This document shows, piece after piece, positions 26,814 to 38,924 of a DNA stretch of 64,000 bases. A program made the position numbers and the translations under genes. Numbering within the stretch: the first letter of the stretch is position 1; every line of letters starts with the position of its first letter. Source of the stretch: Pseudothauera lacus (lineage in GTDB: Bacteria > Pseudomonadota > Gammaproteobacteria > Burkholderiales > Rhodocyclaceae); the NCBI RefSeq assembly GCF_003034845.1, contig NZ_PZKC01000013.1, positions 1 through 64,000 on the forward strand, read 5' to 3'. The notes beneath the pieces were generated by a model. The model was not told where the DNA came from. It saw only the letters and a list, made by a program, of their open reading frames with translations, and did no database searches.

Positions 26814-29044
26814 GCGGGCAGCTCCAGGTGAAAGGTGGCGCCGGCACCGGGGGCACTTTCCGCCCACACCCGCCCGCCCATGCGGGTCACCGCGCGGCGC
26901 ACGATGGCCAGGCCGACACCGGTGCCATCGTAATCCTCGGCACGCTGCAGGCGCTGGAAGATCTCGAAGATGCGGTCGTGGAACTTCATGTCGAAGCCGA
27001 TGCCGTTGTCGCGCACCCACAGATGATCGACGCCGTCGTCGTGGCGCGCGCCGATGCACACCCGCGGCGGTGCCGCATCGCGCGAGTACTTCAGCGCATT
27101 GTCGACCAGGTTGCGCAGGACCTGGGCGAGCCCGTCGGGGTCGGCGAGTACGGTCATCGCCGGCACGTCGACCTCGATCTGCGCACCGCCCTGCTCGAGT
27201 TCGGTGGCACGCTCGGCGAGAATGCGCTGCACCAGCGCCGGCAGATCGATCACGCTGCGCTGCAGGTTGCGCCGCTCGATGCGCGAATACGCCAGCAGGT
27301 CGTCGATCAGGCGTGCCATCTGGCGCACGCCGCTGCGGATGTTGCGGATGAACAGGCGGCCCTCGTCGTCGAGACGGTCGCCGTAGTCCTCCTCCAGCAG
27401 ATGGCTGTAGCCATCGATGCCGCGCAGCGGCGCCTTGAGATCGTGCGAGACCGAGTAGGCGAAGGTCTCCAGTTCCTTGTTGAGCGCAGCCAGTTCCGCG
27501 GTGCGCTGGGCAACGCGCTCCTCAAGCTCCGAATTCAGCCGTTCGAGCGCGTCCTGTGCCGCGCGGCGGGCACTGATGTCGGTGACCAGACCCTCCACCC
27601 GTACCGGCACGCCGTTGGCGTCGCGCTGCACGCTGGTCAGGTCCTCGATCCAGATGTAGCTGCCATCGGCCACCTGCAGACGGTACTCCTGCGCATAGGC
27701 GGACATCCCGGCAGCCAGGTTGGCCTCCACCTCGCCGCCCACCCGCTCGATATCGTCCGGATGGACCAGGGTGGCGAAGTGGAAGCCATGGGCCATCATT
27801 TCCGCCGCACTGTAACCCCAGCGGTTGACGTTCTCGGAGACATACAGCACCGGCCAGCCGGGCGCCATCAGCCAGCGGAAGAGCACCGTCGGACTGGCCT
27901 CGACGACCTCGGCGGCTGCGGCCAGCGCGGCGGCGGCATCCTTCTGCGCCTGCAGGTCGAAGCAGCTGCCGAGATAGCCGATGAAACGCCCCTCGGCATC
28001 GAAGATGGGTTCGCCATGGTCGCTCACCCAGTGGTAGCCGCCGTCACAGTGGCGCAGGCGGTACTCGATGACGAAGGCCCGCCGGCCGGCAAAGGCGTCC
28101 TGCCAGTGCGCCTGCCGGCGCACACGGTCGTCCGGGTGCACACCCTCGCTCCAGCCATCGCCGTACTCCTGCTGCACGCGGCGGCCGGTGAAGCTGAGCC
28201 AGGCACGGTTGAAGTAGTCGCGGCAGCCGCTGGCGTCGGCGCGCCAGATCGGATTGGGCATGCCGTCGAGCAGGTGGACATGGAAGTCGCGCGATTCGAC
28301 CAGCGCACGCACCAGCCTGGCGAGGCGGTCGCCGAGCTGGCCGATCTCGTCGCGGCCGCCGAGCGGCAGCACCTCGTCGCGCCCCTCGACCTGGGCGCGC
28401 GCATAGGCCAGCAGGTGTTCGATGCGGTCGGTGAGCAGCATCTTCAGCATCACGCCCACCCCTATGGTGAGCAGGGCGATGGGGATCAGCAGCAACAGGG
28501 TGTGGCCGAGGGTGCGGGCGACGAGGCCCTGGCGCCCGCTGTCGAGATCGAGGGCCAGCACCACCAGTCCGCTGTCGCCCCCAGCCGCCCCCGCGGCGGC
28601 AGGCAGACGCACCGGGAAGATCGCCCACAGTGTGTTGCCGGAAGCCTCCTCGAGCACCAGCCCCTCGCCACTCTGCCGCGGTGCGGCGAGAAAGGCTGCG
28701 GGAGGCGCGGGATCGAGCTCCTGCGCCGGGCGGCCGGCGCTCTGCGCGGCGGTGGTGTGCACCACCCTGTCGTCGGCCCCCAGATAGGCGGCATAGCGCA
28801 GATGCGGCAGGGTCGCCTTGCTGGCAATCAGTTGCGCAACGTGACGTTCGTCGCCGACCTGCAGCCCCGACTCGATGTTCGCCGCCAGCGTCCGTCCGGC
28901 ATGGCGCGACAAGGCGCGGATCTCGGAGAGCATCTCGGCGGAGTAGGTATGCATGACGAACGCAAACTGCCCGCCTGCGACCAGCAGACCGAACAGCACC
29001 ACCATGCCGAGCAGGAGGTGGCGCAGGGAGTAGTGTGCCTTCAT
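26810..29044 (-). CDS. Membrane PAS sensor histidine kinase
   Basis: The 744-residue protein starts with a membrane helix (about 10-31), an extracytoplasmic sensor region of about 145 residues, and a second membrane helix (about 180-200). A HAMP-like segment and two PAS domains with PAC tails (roughly 255-370 and 380-495) follow. A coiled linker leads to the HisKA domain with H534 in SVSHDLKAPLRG and an HATPase domain with N649, DNGIGF at 679-684 and GTGVGLA at 707-713. The HisKA sequence is of the phytochrome-kinase class, but no GAF or PHY domain is present. It is the first gene of the three-gene operon. The ATG at 29044 was chosen because the transmembrane region begins there. Confidence 0.92.
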   Translation of the reverse strand: MKAHYSLRHLLLGMVVLFGLLVAGGQFAFVMHTYSAEMLSEIRALSRHAGRTLAANIESGLQVGDERHVAQLIASKATLPHLRYAAYLGADDRVVHTTAAQSAGRPAQELDPAPPAAFLAAPRQSGEGLVLEEASGNTLWAIFPVRLPAAAGAAGGDSGLVVLALDLDSGRQGLVARTLGHTLLLLIPIALLTIGVGVMLKMLLTDRIEHLLAYARAQVEGRDEVLPLGGRDEIGQLGDRLARLVRALVESRDFHVHLLDGMPNPIWRADASGCRDYFNRAWLSFTGRRVQQEYGDGWSEGVHPDDRVRRQAHWQDAFAGRRAFVIEYRLRHCDGGYHWVSDHGEPIFDAEGRFIGYLGSCFDLQAQKDAAAALAAAAEVVEASPTVLFRWLMAPGWPVLYVSENVNRWGYSAAEMMAHGFHFATLVHPDDIERVGGEVEANLAAGMSAYAQEYRLQVADGSYIWIEDLTSVQRDANGVPVRVEGLVTDISARRAAQDALERLNSELEERVAQRTAELAALNKELETFAYSVSHDLKAPLRGIDGYSHLLEEDYGDRLDDEGRLFIRNIRSGVRQMARLIDDLLAYSRIERRNLQRSVIDLPALVQRILAERATELEQGGAQIEVDVPAMTVLADPDGLAQVLRNLVDNALKYSRDAAPPRVCIGARHDDGVDHLWVRDNGIGFDMKFHDRIFEIFQRLQRAEDYDGTGVGLAIVRRAVTRMGGRVWAESAPGAGATFHLELPA

Positions 29045-29152
29045 CCGACGCCCTCGCGCGAAGCCCGGCCGGGCAGCACCGGGCACGCGACAAGTTTATG
29101 TCAGATGCCCGCGGCATCGGCAGAATTGTTCGCCGCGGAGTGGTAAACGCCA

Positions 29153-29174
29153 CGGGCCGCCCGCAGGCGGCCCG
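29153..29174 (-). terminator. Terminator-like hairpin after ssb
   Basis: A perfect 9-bp GC-rich stem (29153-29161 with 29166-29174) with a 4-nt loop lies 46 bp past the ssb stop and before the kinase gene. The tail on the minus strand is only weakly T-rich (TGGCGTTTACC). Confidence 0.5.
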
Positions 29175-29220
29175 CTTGCCTCGCTGCCGGCCGCCGGAGC
29201 AGCCCGGCAGCACCCGCGCC

Positions 29221-29697
29221 CTAGAACGGGATGTCGTCGTCGAACTCGCCGAAGCCGCCGCTGCCTGCCGGTTTGCCCTGCGGCGCGGCGGCGGGTGCGC
29301 GCTCCTGGCGCGCCGGCGGCGCGTCGTAGCCGGCGTCGCGCATCGGCGCCTCGCCACCACCTTCACGGCGGCCGAGCATCTTCATCTCGTCACCACGGAT
29401 CTCGGTGGTGTAGCGGTCCTGGCCATCCTTGTCCTGCCACTTGCGGGTCTGCAGGCGGCCCTCGACGTACACCTGGCTGCCCTTGCGCAGGTATTGCGCG
29501 GCAATCTCCGCGAGGCGTCCGAAGAACACCACGCGGTGCCATTCGGTAGCCTCGCGACGCTCGCCGCTGGCCTTGTCCTTCCATGTCTCGGTGGTGGCGA
29601 TGGTGACGTTGCAGATCGCGTCGCCGCTGGGCATGTAGCGCGTTTCGGGATCCCGGCCGAGGTTGCCGATCAGGATCACTTTATTCAGGGAAGCCAT
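29221..29697 (-). CDS. ssb: Single-stranded DNA-binding protein
   Basis: The 158-residue protein has the OB-fold (residues 1 to about 110, [21 protein letters not shown]), a Gly/Pro/Ala-rich linker and the acidic C-terminal tip DDDIPF that recruits replication and repair partners. It coats single-stranded DNA as a tetramer. It lies 15 bp after the MFS gene and is probably cotranscribed with it. The nearby divergent uvrA places two DNA-repair functions around this transporter, a neighbourhood also seen in other betaproteobacteria. Confidence 0.96.
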   Translation of the reverse strand: MASLNKVILIGNLGRDPETRYMPSGDAICNVTIATTETWKDKASGERREATEWHRVVFFGRLAEIAAQYLRKGSQVYVEGRLQTRKWQDKDGQDRYTTEIRGDEMKMLGRREGGGEAPMRDAGYDAPPARQERAPAAAPQGKPAGSGGFGEFDDDIPF

Positions 29698-29712
29698 CCG
29701 GAGTCTCCAGTT

Positions 29713-30939
29713 TCAAACCTGTTGGTGATGGGGTGCAGCCTCCGTGTCGCGCCGGACGGCGCGCACGGGCGGGGCTTTCATGGTCGCCGCGGCGAACAGC
29801 CAGAGCAGGGCGAGGGCGGCGCACACCAGACTCACCGCACCCGCGCCGAAGCGCTGGGCGAGCCAGCCGCCGAGCACGCCGCCGAGGAACAGCCCGGCCG
29901 ACTGCAGCGTATTGTATACGCCCAGCGCCGTCCCCTTCGCATGCGCCGGGGCGATCTTCGAAATCCATGACGGCTGGGTGGCTTCGAGCACATTAAAGGC
30001 GACGAAGAAGAGGGTCAAGCAGATCGCCAGTGCCCACAGCCCACTGCCGAAGAAGTACAGACCGAACTGCACCGCGGCGAGCAGCGCGACCGCGGCCATG
30101 AACACGCCCTTCATCCAGCCGCGGCGCTCGGCGACGATCACTGCCGGCACCATGACCAGGAAGGACAGCAGCACCGCCGGCAGGTACACCTTCCAGTGTT
30201 CGGCGAGGGCGAGCCCGCCGCTGGCCACCAGCGCCGCCGGCACCATCACCCACATGGTGGTCTGGATGAGGTGGAGCACGAAGACCCCGAAGTTCAGGCG
30301 CATCAACTGGCCATCGCCGAGCACCTCGGCAAAACGCCCGGTGGCGCGCGGCACCGGGGGTGCCGCAGGCACCACGCGCAGCACTACCCACAGCGCGGCC
30401 ACCGCCATCGCGGCGGTGAGCCAGAAGATGCCATCCATGCCGATGAAGGCGTAGAGCAGCGGCGCAGCGACCAGCGAGAGGGCAAACACCAGGCCGATGC
30501 TGGAACCGATCATCGCCATCACCTTGGTGCGGTGCTGATCGCGGGTGAGGTCGGCGGCGAGCGCGGTCACTGCGGCGGAAATCGCCCCGGCACCCTGCAG
30601 TACGCGGCCGGCGATGATCCACGTCATGCTCTCGGCGAGGGCTGCAACGACGCTGCCGATGACGAAGAGCAGCAGACCGAAGACGATCACCGGCTTGCGG
30701 CCGAAACGGTCGGAGGCCGCACCGAAGGGAATCTGCAGGAAGGCCTGGGTGAGGCCGTAGGCACCGATCGCCAGGCCCACCAGGAGGAGATTGTCACCGC
30801 CGGGCACCTGGTGTGCATGAACCGCAAACACCGGCAGGATGAGGAACAGCCCGAGCATGCGCAGGGCGAAGATCGCGGCCAGGCTGATGCCGGCACGGCG
30901 CTCCTGCGGACTCATCTTGTCGTGCTCGGCTGCGGACAT
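29713..30939 (-). CDS. MFS transporter
   Basis: The 408-residue protein has 12 predicted membrane helices. Motif A of the major facilitator superfamily is [12 protein letters not shown] at residues 73-84, and [20 protein letters not shown] resembles motif C of drug:H+ antiporters. The core resembles YajR-type efflux proteins but lacks YajR's C-terminal YAM domain. The substrate is unknown. It is divergent from uvrA across 111 bp and upstream of ssb. Confidence 0.88.
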   Translation of the reverse strand: MSAAEHDKMSPQERRAGISLAAIFALRMLGLFLILPVFAVHAHQVPGGDNLLLVGLAIGAYGLTQAFLQIPFGAASDRFGRKPVIVFGLLLFVIGSVVAALAESMTWIIAGRVLQGAGAISAAVTALAADLTRDQHRTKVMAMIGSSIGLVFALSLVAAPLLYAFIGMDGIFWLTAAMAVAALWVVLRVVPAAPPVPRATGRFAEVLGDGQLMRLNFGVFVLHLIQTTMWVMVPAALVASGGLALAEHWKVYLPAVLLSFLVMVPAVIVAERRGWMKGVFMAAVALLAAVQFGLYFFGSGLWALAICLTLFFVAFNVLEATQPSWISKIAPAHAKGTALGVYNTLQSAGLFLGGVLGGWLAQRFGAGAVSLVCAALALLWLFAAATMKAPPVRAVRRDTEAAPHHQQV

Positions 30940-30966
30940 CGGCTTCGGGGCGGGGCAAAGGCGAGG

Positions 30967-30972
30967 ATTCTA
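30967..30972 (-). promoter_or_regulatory. Candidate -10 box of the MFS-ssb operon
   Basis: TAGAAT on the minus strand lies 27 bp upstream of the MFS gene's ATG. No clear -35 hexamer is found. Confidence 0.35.
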
Positions 30973-30989
30973 ACACTGCGCTGCAAGCC

Positions 30990-31019
30990 TTGGCCGTGCT
31001 GCGCCTTCTCTCTTATAGT
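30990..31019 (+). promoter_or_regulatory. Promoter candidate of uvrA
   Basis: TTGGCC (30990-30995) and TATAGT (31014-31019) are 18 bp apart, with the predicted start near 31026 and the uvrA ATG at 31051. No LexA box of the CTGT-N8-ACAG type is present; only the ACAG half occurs. Confidence 0.45.
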
Positions 31020-31050
31020 GACAGGTTGTCTTTCCGGCCGGATCAGCTTC

Positions 31051-33870
<2,820 letters not shown>

Positions 33871-33880
33871 AGCGCGGGCT

Positions 33881-33886
33881 TACAAT
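33881..33886 (+). promoter_or_regulatory. Candidate -10 box of the orphan gene
   Basis: TACAAT (in CTTACAATTTGCGG) lies 78 bp upstream of the ATG at 33965. No -35 match is seen; the position just after uvrA fits a separate transcript. Confidence 0.3.
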
Positions 33887-33964
33887 TTGCGGACGGCGTT
33901 TCCCTTGCATGCCCGTGCGTGACGGGCGAGCATTACAACGTTCAGCCTAACGTGGAGCATCACC

Positions 33965-34264
33965 ATGGCAAGCCCTGCAAGCGACCCCCAGGCCAGTTTC
34001 CTCGACCGCATCGAGCGCCGCCTGCGTTTTCTCAAGACCCTGCAGGCGGGCGGACTCGGCGTCTATCTCCCCGGTGACGAGCGCCAGCGCACCCACGCCA
34101 TCGAGCAGGTGGTACGGATGACCGCGCGCACCAGCGAGTTGCCGCTGCTCACTGCCGACACCCTGAAAACCGCCACCGAAAAGGTCCGCGCCCACCTCGA
34201 AGCGATGCAGAGCGTGCTGCCGCACGATGTCCAGTACCGCAACCGCATCAAACGCAGCTGGTAG
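33965..34264 (+). CDS. Small conserved-looking protein of unknown function
   Basis: I do not recognise this 99-residue protein. It has no signal peptide, membrane segment or cysteine. It looks largely helical, with basic and acidic residues mixed throughout and a basic C-terminus (RNRIKRSW). The ATG has a GTGGAG ribosome binding site at about 9 bp. Codon use matches the neighbours. It lies 94 bp after uvrA on the same strand and converges on the DUF2237 gene. Confidence 0.65.
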   Translation: MASPASDPQASFLDRIERRLRFLKTLQAGGLGVYLPGDERQRTHAIEQVVRMTARTSELPLLTADTLKTATEKVRAHLEAMQSVLPHDVQYRNRIKRSW

Positions 34265-34332
34265 CCCGGTCCCGTCAGCGGGGTGGGAAAAACGCTGTCA
34301 GCGGCACGCACAGCACGTCTGCTCGCACCTTC

Positions 34333-34716
34333 TCAGCCATCAAGCGCGTAGGCTCGCAGCACATCGAGGCTGACCACCTCCAGCACTGCACGGTGGGTCG
34401 CCGCAAGGATCACCGGCGGCGCCTGTCCGGCCTCGCAGGCCTCCACCCAGCGCTGCGCGCACAGGCACCAGCGGTCCCCGGCCCTCAGGCCGGCGAAACG
34501 CATCTCCGGTCGCGGCGTGCTCAAATCGTTGCCACGGGCCCGCGAGAAGGCCAGAAAACCTTCCGTCACACGCACGCAAATGACGTGACGGCCGAGATCC
34601 TCGGCGCTGGTCTCGCAACATCCGGTGCGGAAGAAGCCGGTCAACGGGGCATAGCTGCAGGCCAGCAGCGGACCGCCAAGGACATTCTTCTGGGTACTGA
34701 TCAGTTGCTCGCTCAT
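34333..34716 (-). CDS. DUF2237 family protein
   Basis: The 127-residue protein shows the family signature almost throughout: NVLGGPLLACSYAPLTGFFRTGCCET, GRHVICVRVTEGFLAFSRARGNDLSTP, and GDRWCLCAQRWVEA. Several conserved cysteines and the GNDLSTP turn suggest a metal or catalytic site, but the function of the family is not known to me. The ATG at 34716 was chosen because a GGAGGG ribosome binding site precedes it; a GTG two codons earlier is less likely. Confidence 0.85.
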   Translation of the reverse strand: MSEQLISTQKNVLGGPLLACSYAPLTGFFRTGCCETSAEDLGRHVICVRVTEGFLAFSRARGNDLSTPRPEMRFAGLRAGDRWCLCAQRWVEACEAGQAPPVILAATHRAVLEVVSLDVLRAYALDG

Positions 34717-34747
34717 CGCCACGCCCTCCCTGTGGTTCTCTGACTAT

Positions 34748-34775
34748 AGCGCGGCGGGCAAGTTTCCGCCGCGCT
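34748..34775 (-). terminator. Hairpin at the end of galE
   Basis: A perfect 10-bp stem (34748-34757 with 34766-34775) with an 8-nt loop begins at the last base of the galE stop codon. The following bases (ATAGTCAG on the minus strand) are not T-rich, so it may stabilise the 3' end rather than terminate by itself. Confidence 0.4.
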
Positions 34776-35803
34776 CAGGGCGTGGCGGGCAGATAACCGT
34801 TGGGATTGGCGTGCTGCCAGCGCCAGGCGTCGGCACACATCTCCGCGAGGTCGCGGCGGGCGCGCCAGCCCAGCAGGGCAGCGGCGTGCGCGGGGTCGGC
34901 CCAGCACTCGGCAATGTCGCCCGGGCGCCGGCCGACAACGCGGAAAGGGACCTCGCGGGCGCTCGCCGCCTCGAACGCCCGCACCGCCTCGAGGACGCTG
35001 TAACCGCGCCCGGTGCCGAGATTCACGGTGTTCAGGCCCGCCAGTGCGGGCAGGCATTCGAGCGCGCGCAGGTGTCCTTCGGCGAGATCCATGACGTGGA
35101 TGTAGTCACGCACCCCGGTACCATCGGGCGTCGGATAATCGTCGCCGAAGACCTGCAGGAACGGCCGCCGGCCAATGGCGACCTGGGCGACATAGGGCAT
35201 CAGGTTGTTGGGAATGCCGGCCGGATCCTCGCCGATACGCCCGCTGGGGTGAGCCCCGACCGGGTTGAAGTAACGCAGCACCACCGCGTTCCAGCGCGGG
35301 TCGGCACACACCAGATCGCCGAGGATGTGTTCCACCATGAGCTTCGAGCGCCCATAGGGGTTGGTCGCACCGACAGGGAATTGCTCATTGATCGGCACAC
35401 TGGCGGGATCGCCATACACCGTCGCCGAGGAGCTGAAGACGATCTGGCGTACGCCATGTTCGGCCATCACCTCGGTGAGCGCGACCGAGCCGCCGACGTT
35501 GTAGTCGTAGTAGCGCAGCGGCTGCTCGACCGATTCGCCAACGGCCTTGAGGCCGGCAAAATGGATCACCGCAGCGATCGGATGGGTGGCGAAGATGCGC
35601 CGCAGCGCCTCGCGATCACGCACGTCGGCTTCGTGAAAGGCGAGCAGGGATTTGCCGGTGAGCGCCTCGACGCGCACCAGCGACTCGCGGTGGGCGTTCA
35701 CCAGGCTGTCGACCACGACCACCTCGAACCCGGCCTCGAGCAACACCACGCAGGTGTGACTGCCGATGTAACCCGCGCCACCTGTGACCAGAACGGTCGC
35801 CAT
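34775..35803 (-). CDS. galE: UDP-glucose 4-epimerase
   Basis: This NAD-dependent short-chain dehydrogenase interconverts UDP-glucose and UDP-galactose for polysaccharide and lipopolysaccharide synthesis. The 342-residue product has GGAGYIGSH (8-16) for NAD binding, the catalytic Ser in FSSSATVYG (S124) and the Y-x3-K pair Y150/K154. It also has the conserved [15 protein letters not shown] loop near the sugar site. A GGAAGGAGAG ribosome binding site precedes the ATG. It lies directly after the rplQ terminator, so it needs its own promoter or readthrough. Confidence 0.95.
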   Translation of the reverse strand: MATVLVTGGAGYIGSHTCVVLLEAGFEVVVVDSLVNAHRESLVRVEALTGKSLLAFHEADVRDREALRRIFATHPIAAVIHFAGLKAVGESVEQPLRYYDYNVGGSVALTEVMAEHGVRQIVFSSSATVYGDPASVPINEQFPVGATNPYGRSKLMVEHILGDLVCADPRWNAVVLRYFNPVGAHPSGRIGEDPAGIPNNLMPYVAQVAIGRRPFLQVFGDDYPTPDGTGVRDYIHVMDLAEGHLRALECLPALAGLNTVNLGTGRGYSVLEAVRAFEAASAREVPFRVVGRRPGDIAECWADPAHAAALLGWRARRDLAEMCADAWRWQHANPNGYLPATP

Positions 35804-35835
35804 GCTGCCTCTCCTTCCAGTGATTGGAGACGAAA

Positions 35836-35860
35836 AAAAACCGGACCAGGTCCGGTTTTT
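35836..35860 (-). terminator. Terminator after rplQ
   Basis: An 11-bp stem (35836-35846 with 35850-35860) includes A/T tracts on both sides, giving AAAAACCGGACC...GGTCCGGTTTTTTTT on the minus strand. It is a classical Rho-independent terminator at the end of the 28-kb ribosomal block. Confidence 0.9.
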
Positions 35861-35875
35861 CGTGCTCGTCAGCGT

Positions 35876-36280
35876 TCAGGCCGCTGCAGCCTCGGCCGGT
35901 GCGGCCTCTTCCTCGACGATCTCGGGGCGGTCGAGCAGTTCGACCAGTGCCATCGGCGCATTGTCGCCATCGCGGAAGCCGAACTTGAGGATGCGCAGGT
36001 AGCCACCGTTACGGTTGGCAAAGCGCGGACCCAGCTCGTCGAACAGCTTGACGACCATGTCGCGGTCGCGCAGGCGGTTGAAAGCCAGGCGGCGATTGGC
36101 CAGCGACGGCTTCTTGCCCAGGGTGATCAGCGGTTCGACCACGCGGCGCAGTTCCTTGGCCTTGGGCAGAGTCGTCTTGATCGCTTCATGTTGCAGCAGG
36201 GCGTTGGCCATGTTGCGGAACATGGCCTGACGGTGGCTGCTGGTGCGGTTCAGCTTGCGAAGACCGTTACGGTGACGCAT
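35876..36280 (-). CDS. rplQ: 50S ribosomal protein L17 (bL17)
   Basis: The 134-residue protein starts with the invariant [24 protein letters not shown]. It surrounds part of the peptide exit tunnel region of the large subunit. The C-terminus extends into an acidic/alanine tail ([14 protein letters not shown]) longer than the E. coli protein (127 aa). It is the last gene of the alpha operon, 25 bp after rpoA. Confidence 0.97.
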   Translation of the reverse strand: MRHRNGLRKLNRTSSHRQAMFRNMANALLQHEAIKTTLPKAKELRRVVEPLITLGKKPSLANRRLAFNRLRDRDMVVKLFDELGPRFANRNGGYLRILKFGFRDGDNAPMALVELLDRPEIVEEEAAPAEAAAA

Positions 36281-36305
36281 TTTATTTCCTCACTTACCGT
36301 ACCGT

Positions 36306-37286
36306 TCAACCGAGCTTTTCAAGCCCGGCCGGCGGCCAGTTTTCCAGTTTCATGCCGAGAGTCAGCCCGCGGGAGGCCAACACTTCCTTGATCTCGTTGA
36401 GCGACTTGCGACCCAGATTCGGGGTCTTCAGCAGCTCGGTCTCGGTGCGCTGGATCAGATCACCGATGTAGTAGATGTTCTCGGCCTTCAGGCAGTTCGC
36501 CGAGCGAACCGTCAGTTCGAGATCATCCACCGGGCGCAGCAGCACCGGGTCGATGGTCACCGGCTTCGACTCGGGGACGTCGGCCGGCGTGCCTTCCAGG
36601 TCGGCGAACACGGAGAGCTGATCCATCAGCACGCGCGCGGCGTAGCGGATGGCCTCTTCCGGATCGACCGCACCGTTGGTCTCGATGTCGATGACCAGAC
36701 GGTCGAGGTCGGTGCGCTGTTCCACACGGGCACTCTCGACCAGGTAGCTGACCCGACGCACCGGGCTGAACGAGGCGTCCAGCACGATATTGCCGATGGA
36801 CTTCGACTCGGAGCCGATCGGGCGCACGTTGCCGGGCACGTAACCACGGCCTTCCTCGACCTTGATCTCCATGTCCAGCTTGCCGCCAGGGGCGAGGTGG
36901 GCGATGACGTGACCAGGGTTGATGATCTCGACGTCGTGACCAACCTCGATGTCGGCCGCAGTCACCACGCCCTCACCGGACTTGGACAGACGCAGCACGG
37001 CCTCGTTGCGGCTGTGGAGCTTGAGCACCACACCCTTGAGGTTGAGCAGCAGATCGACGATGTCTTCGCGCACGCCATCCAGCGTGGAGTACTCGTGCAG
37101 CACGCCCTCGATGGTGACCTCGGTCGGCGCATGGCCAGGCAGCGAGGACAGGAGGATGCGCCGCAGCGCATTCCCCAGGGTATGGCCAAACCCGCGCTCG
37201 AACGGCTCCATGGTGACGCGGGCCTGGACCGGCGACACACTCTGGACGTCGATAATGCGCGGTTTCAGCAGAGCATTGCTTTGCAT
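36306..37286 (-). CDS. rpoA: DNA-directed RNA polymerase subunit alpha
   Basis: The 326-residue protein has the dimerisation N-terminal domain ([15 protein letters not shown]...), a flexible linker and the alpha-CTD that contacts UP elements and activators ([18 protein letters not shown]). An AGGA ribosome binding site is 9 bp from the ATG at 37286; an ATG two codons earlier is too close to it. Its place between rpsD and rplQ is universal in proteobacteria. Confidence 0.97.
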   Translation of the reverse strand: MQSNALLKPRIIDVQSVSPVQARVTMEPFERGFGHTLGNALRRILLSSLPGHAPTEVTIEGVLHEYSTLDGVREDIVDLLLNLKGVVLKLHSRNEAVLRLSKSGEGVVTAADIEVGHDVEIINPGHVIAHLAPGGKLDMEIKVEEGRGYVPGNVRPIGSESKSIGNIVLDASFSPVRRVSYLVESARVEQRTDLDRLVIDIETNGAVDPEEAIRYAARVLMDQLSVFADLEGTPADVPESKPVTIDPVLLRPVDDLELTVRSANCLKAENIYYIGDLIQRTETELLKTPNLGRKSLNEIKEVLASRGLTLGMKLENWPPAGLEKLG

Positions 37287-37326
37287 CAGCATTTCCTCGA
37301 ATCTTGGGAGGCTTTATCGTCCCGTA

Positions 37327-37956
37327 TCAACGGGAGTAGAGTTCGACCACCAGACCTTCGTTGATCGTCGCGGACAGTTCGGCGCGCTGCGGGTAAGCCT
37401 TGAAGGTACCCTTGCCGGCCTTCGCGTCGACTTCGATCCATTCCGGGAAGCCACGCGATTCGGCGGCCTCGATGGCAGCCTTGACACGCAGCGAGGCACG
37501 CGAACGTTCGGTCAGTTCGATGACGTCGCCCGGCTTGACGGTGTAGGACGGAATGTTGGTGCGCTTGCCGTTGACCAGCACGCCATTGTGACGGACGACC
37601 TGGCGCGCTTCGGCGCGCGAGGCACCGAAGCCCATGCGGTAGGCGACGGAGTCCAGGCGGCCTTCGAGCAGCTGCAGGAGGTTCTCACCGGTCTGACCAC
37701 GACGGCGGTCGGCTTCGGCATACACCTTGCGGAACTGGCGCTCCAGCACGCCGTAGAGGCGGCGGATCTTCTGCTTTTCACGCAGTTGCACACCGTAGCC
37801 GGAGAGGCGCTGACCGGAACGCTGGCCATGCTGGCCGGGCGCGTAGGCGCGGCGCTCGATGGCACACTTGTCGGTAAAGCACTTTTCGCCCTTCAGGAAG
37901 AGCTTTTCGCCCTCGCGTCGGCACTGACGGCACTTGGGATCGAGATTACGAGCCAC
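37327..37956 (-). CDS. rpsD: 30S ribosomal protein S4 (uS4)
   Basis: The 209-residue primary binder of the 16S rRNA 5' domain has the S4 RNA-binding domain (about 95-160) and four N-terminal cysteines (CRQC...C...C). The start codon is GTG with an AAGGAG ribosome binding site. In E. coli S4 represses the alpha operon through a pseudoknot before rpsM; that leader has no room here. Confidence 0.97.
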   Translation of the reverse strand: MARNLDPKCRQCRREGEKLFLKGEKCFTDKCAIERRAYAPGQHGQRSGQRLSGYGVQLREKQKIRRLYGVLERQFRKVYAEADRRRGQTGENLLQLLEGRLDSVAYRMGFGASRAEARQVVRHNGVLVNGKRTNIPSYTVKPGDVIELTERSRASLRVKAAIEAAESRGFPEWIEVDAKAGKGTFKAYPQRAELSATINEGLVVELYSR

Positions 37957-37970
37957 GTTTCAACTCCTTG

Positions 37971-38360
37971 TCAGATACGGCGCTTCTTCGGCGGACGGCA
38001 GCCGTTGTGCGGGATCGGGGTGATGTCGGTAATGCTGGAGATCTTCATCCCGAGCGCATTGAGAGCACGCACTGCGGACTCACGGCCGGGGCCGGGTCCC
38101 TTGATACGCACTTCGAGGTTCTTCACGCCGCATTCCTGCGCGGCCTTGCCGGCAGCCTCGGCCGCCACCTGGGCAGCGAACGGGGTGCTCTTGCGCGAAC
38201 CCTTGAAGCCGGCACCACCGGAGGTCGCCCACGACAGGGCGTTGCCCTGGCGGTCGGTGATGGTGATGATGGTGTTGTTGAAGCTCGCGTGAACGTGCGC
38301 AATACCTTCCGCGACGTTCTTCTTGACCTTCTTACGAACCTTTGCAGCAGTCTTAGCCAT
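37971..38360 (-). CDS. rpsK: 30S ribosomal protein S11 (uS11)
   Basis: The 129-residue protein lies on the 30S platform next to the mRNA exit. Core motifs are [19 protein letters not shown] and the C-terminal [19 protein letters not shown] conserved Asn-Gly (HNG) near the C-terminus is the position that becomes isoaspartate in E. coli S11. It lies 14 bp before rpsD. Confidence 0.97.
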   Translation of the reverse strand: MAKTAAKVRKKVKKNVAEGIAHVHASFNNTIITITDRQGNALSWATSGGAGFKGSRKSTPFAAQVAAEAAGKAAQECGVKNLEVRIKGPGPGRESAVRALNALGMKISSITDITPIPHNGCRPPKKRRI

Positions 38361-38372
38361 TATCAGTTCCTA

Positions 38373-38735
38373 TCACTTCTTGCCGGCGATGGCCTTGCGC
38401 GGACCCTTGCGGGTGCGGGCATTGGTACGGGTGCGCTGACCGCGCATCGGCAGGCCGCGGCGATGACGCACACCGCGGTAGCAACCCAGGTCCATCAGGC
38501 GCTTGATGTTCATCGTGACTTCACGACGCAGATCGCCTTCGACAACGAAGCGGCCGACTTCGTCGCGCAGCTTCTCCATGTCGGAATCGGTCAGATCCTT
38601 GATCTTGGTCGAACGAGCAACACCAGCGGCGTCGCAAATCTTCTGAGCACGCGTACGGCCGATCCCATAGATGCTGGTCAGCGCGATCTCGGCATGCTTG
38701 TGGTTGGGAATGTTTACCCCAGCAATACGGGCCAT
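38373..38735 (-). CDS. rpsM: 30S ribosomal protein S13 (uS13)
   Basis: The 120-residue protein of the 30S head contacts the P-site tRNA and bridges to the 50S subunit. The start [26 protein letters not shown] and the basic C-terminal tail [23 protein letters not shown] are typical. It is the first gene of the alpha operon, with a promoter overlapping the end of rpmJ. Confidence 0.97.
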   Translation of the reverse strand: MARIAGVNIPNHKHAEIALTSIYGIGRTRAQKICDAAGVARSTKIKDLTDSDMEKLRDEVGRFVVEGDLRREVTMNIKRLMDLGCYRGVRHRRGLPMRGQRTRTNARTRKGPRKAIAGKK

Positions 38736-38763
38736 CCGATTACCCCAAAAAGCGAAACATTAA

Positions 38764-38792
38764 ATTTTAATACCCGGGATTGACTAGATCAA
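38764..38792 (-). promoter_or_regulatory. Promoter of the alpha operon (rpsM)
   Basis: TTGATC (38787-38792) and TAAAAT (38764-38769) on the minus strand are 17 bp apart. The -35 box overlaps the rpmJ stop codon. The predicted start near 38757 leaves a leader of only about 20 nt before rpsM, too short for the E. coli S4-binding pseudoknot. Confidence 0.55.
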
Positions 38793-38902
38793 CCCTGGCG
38801 CTGCTTGTGACGCGGATCGGTGCAGATCACGCGGACCACGCCCTTGCGTCGAATGATCTTGCAGTTGCGGCACAGCCGCTTGACCGAAGCCTGGACTCTC
38901 AT
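38789..38902 (-). CDS. rpmJ: 50S ribosomal protein L36 (bL36)
   Basis: This 37-residue gene reads [20 protein letters not shown] and continues to end in HKQRQG. Cys11, Cys14, Cys27 and His32 form the zinc site, so it is the zinc-containing form, unlike the paralogue expressed under zinc starvation in many bacteria. It lies 22 bp after infA and is the last gene of the spc operon. Confidence 0.95.
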   Translation of the reverse strand: MRVQASVKRLCRNCKIIRRKGVVRVICTDPRHKQRQG

Positions 38903-38924
38903 GTTCTTGCTCCTGTTTCTATAA

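Noticed and set aside
31009-31024. LexA box before uvrA
   Set aside because: Only the ACAG half is present; the matching position reads TCTC instead of CTGT.
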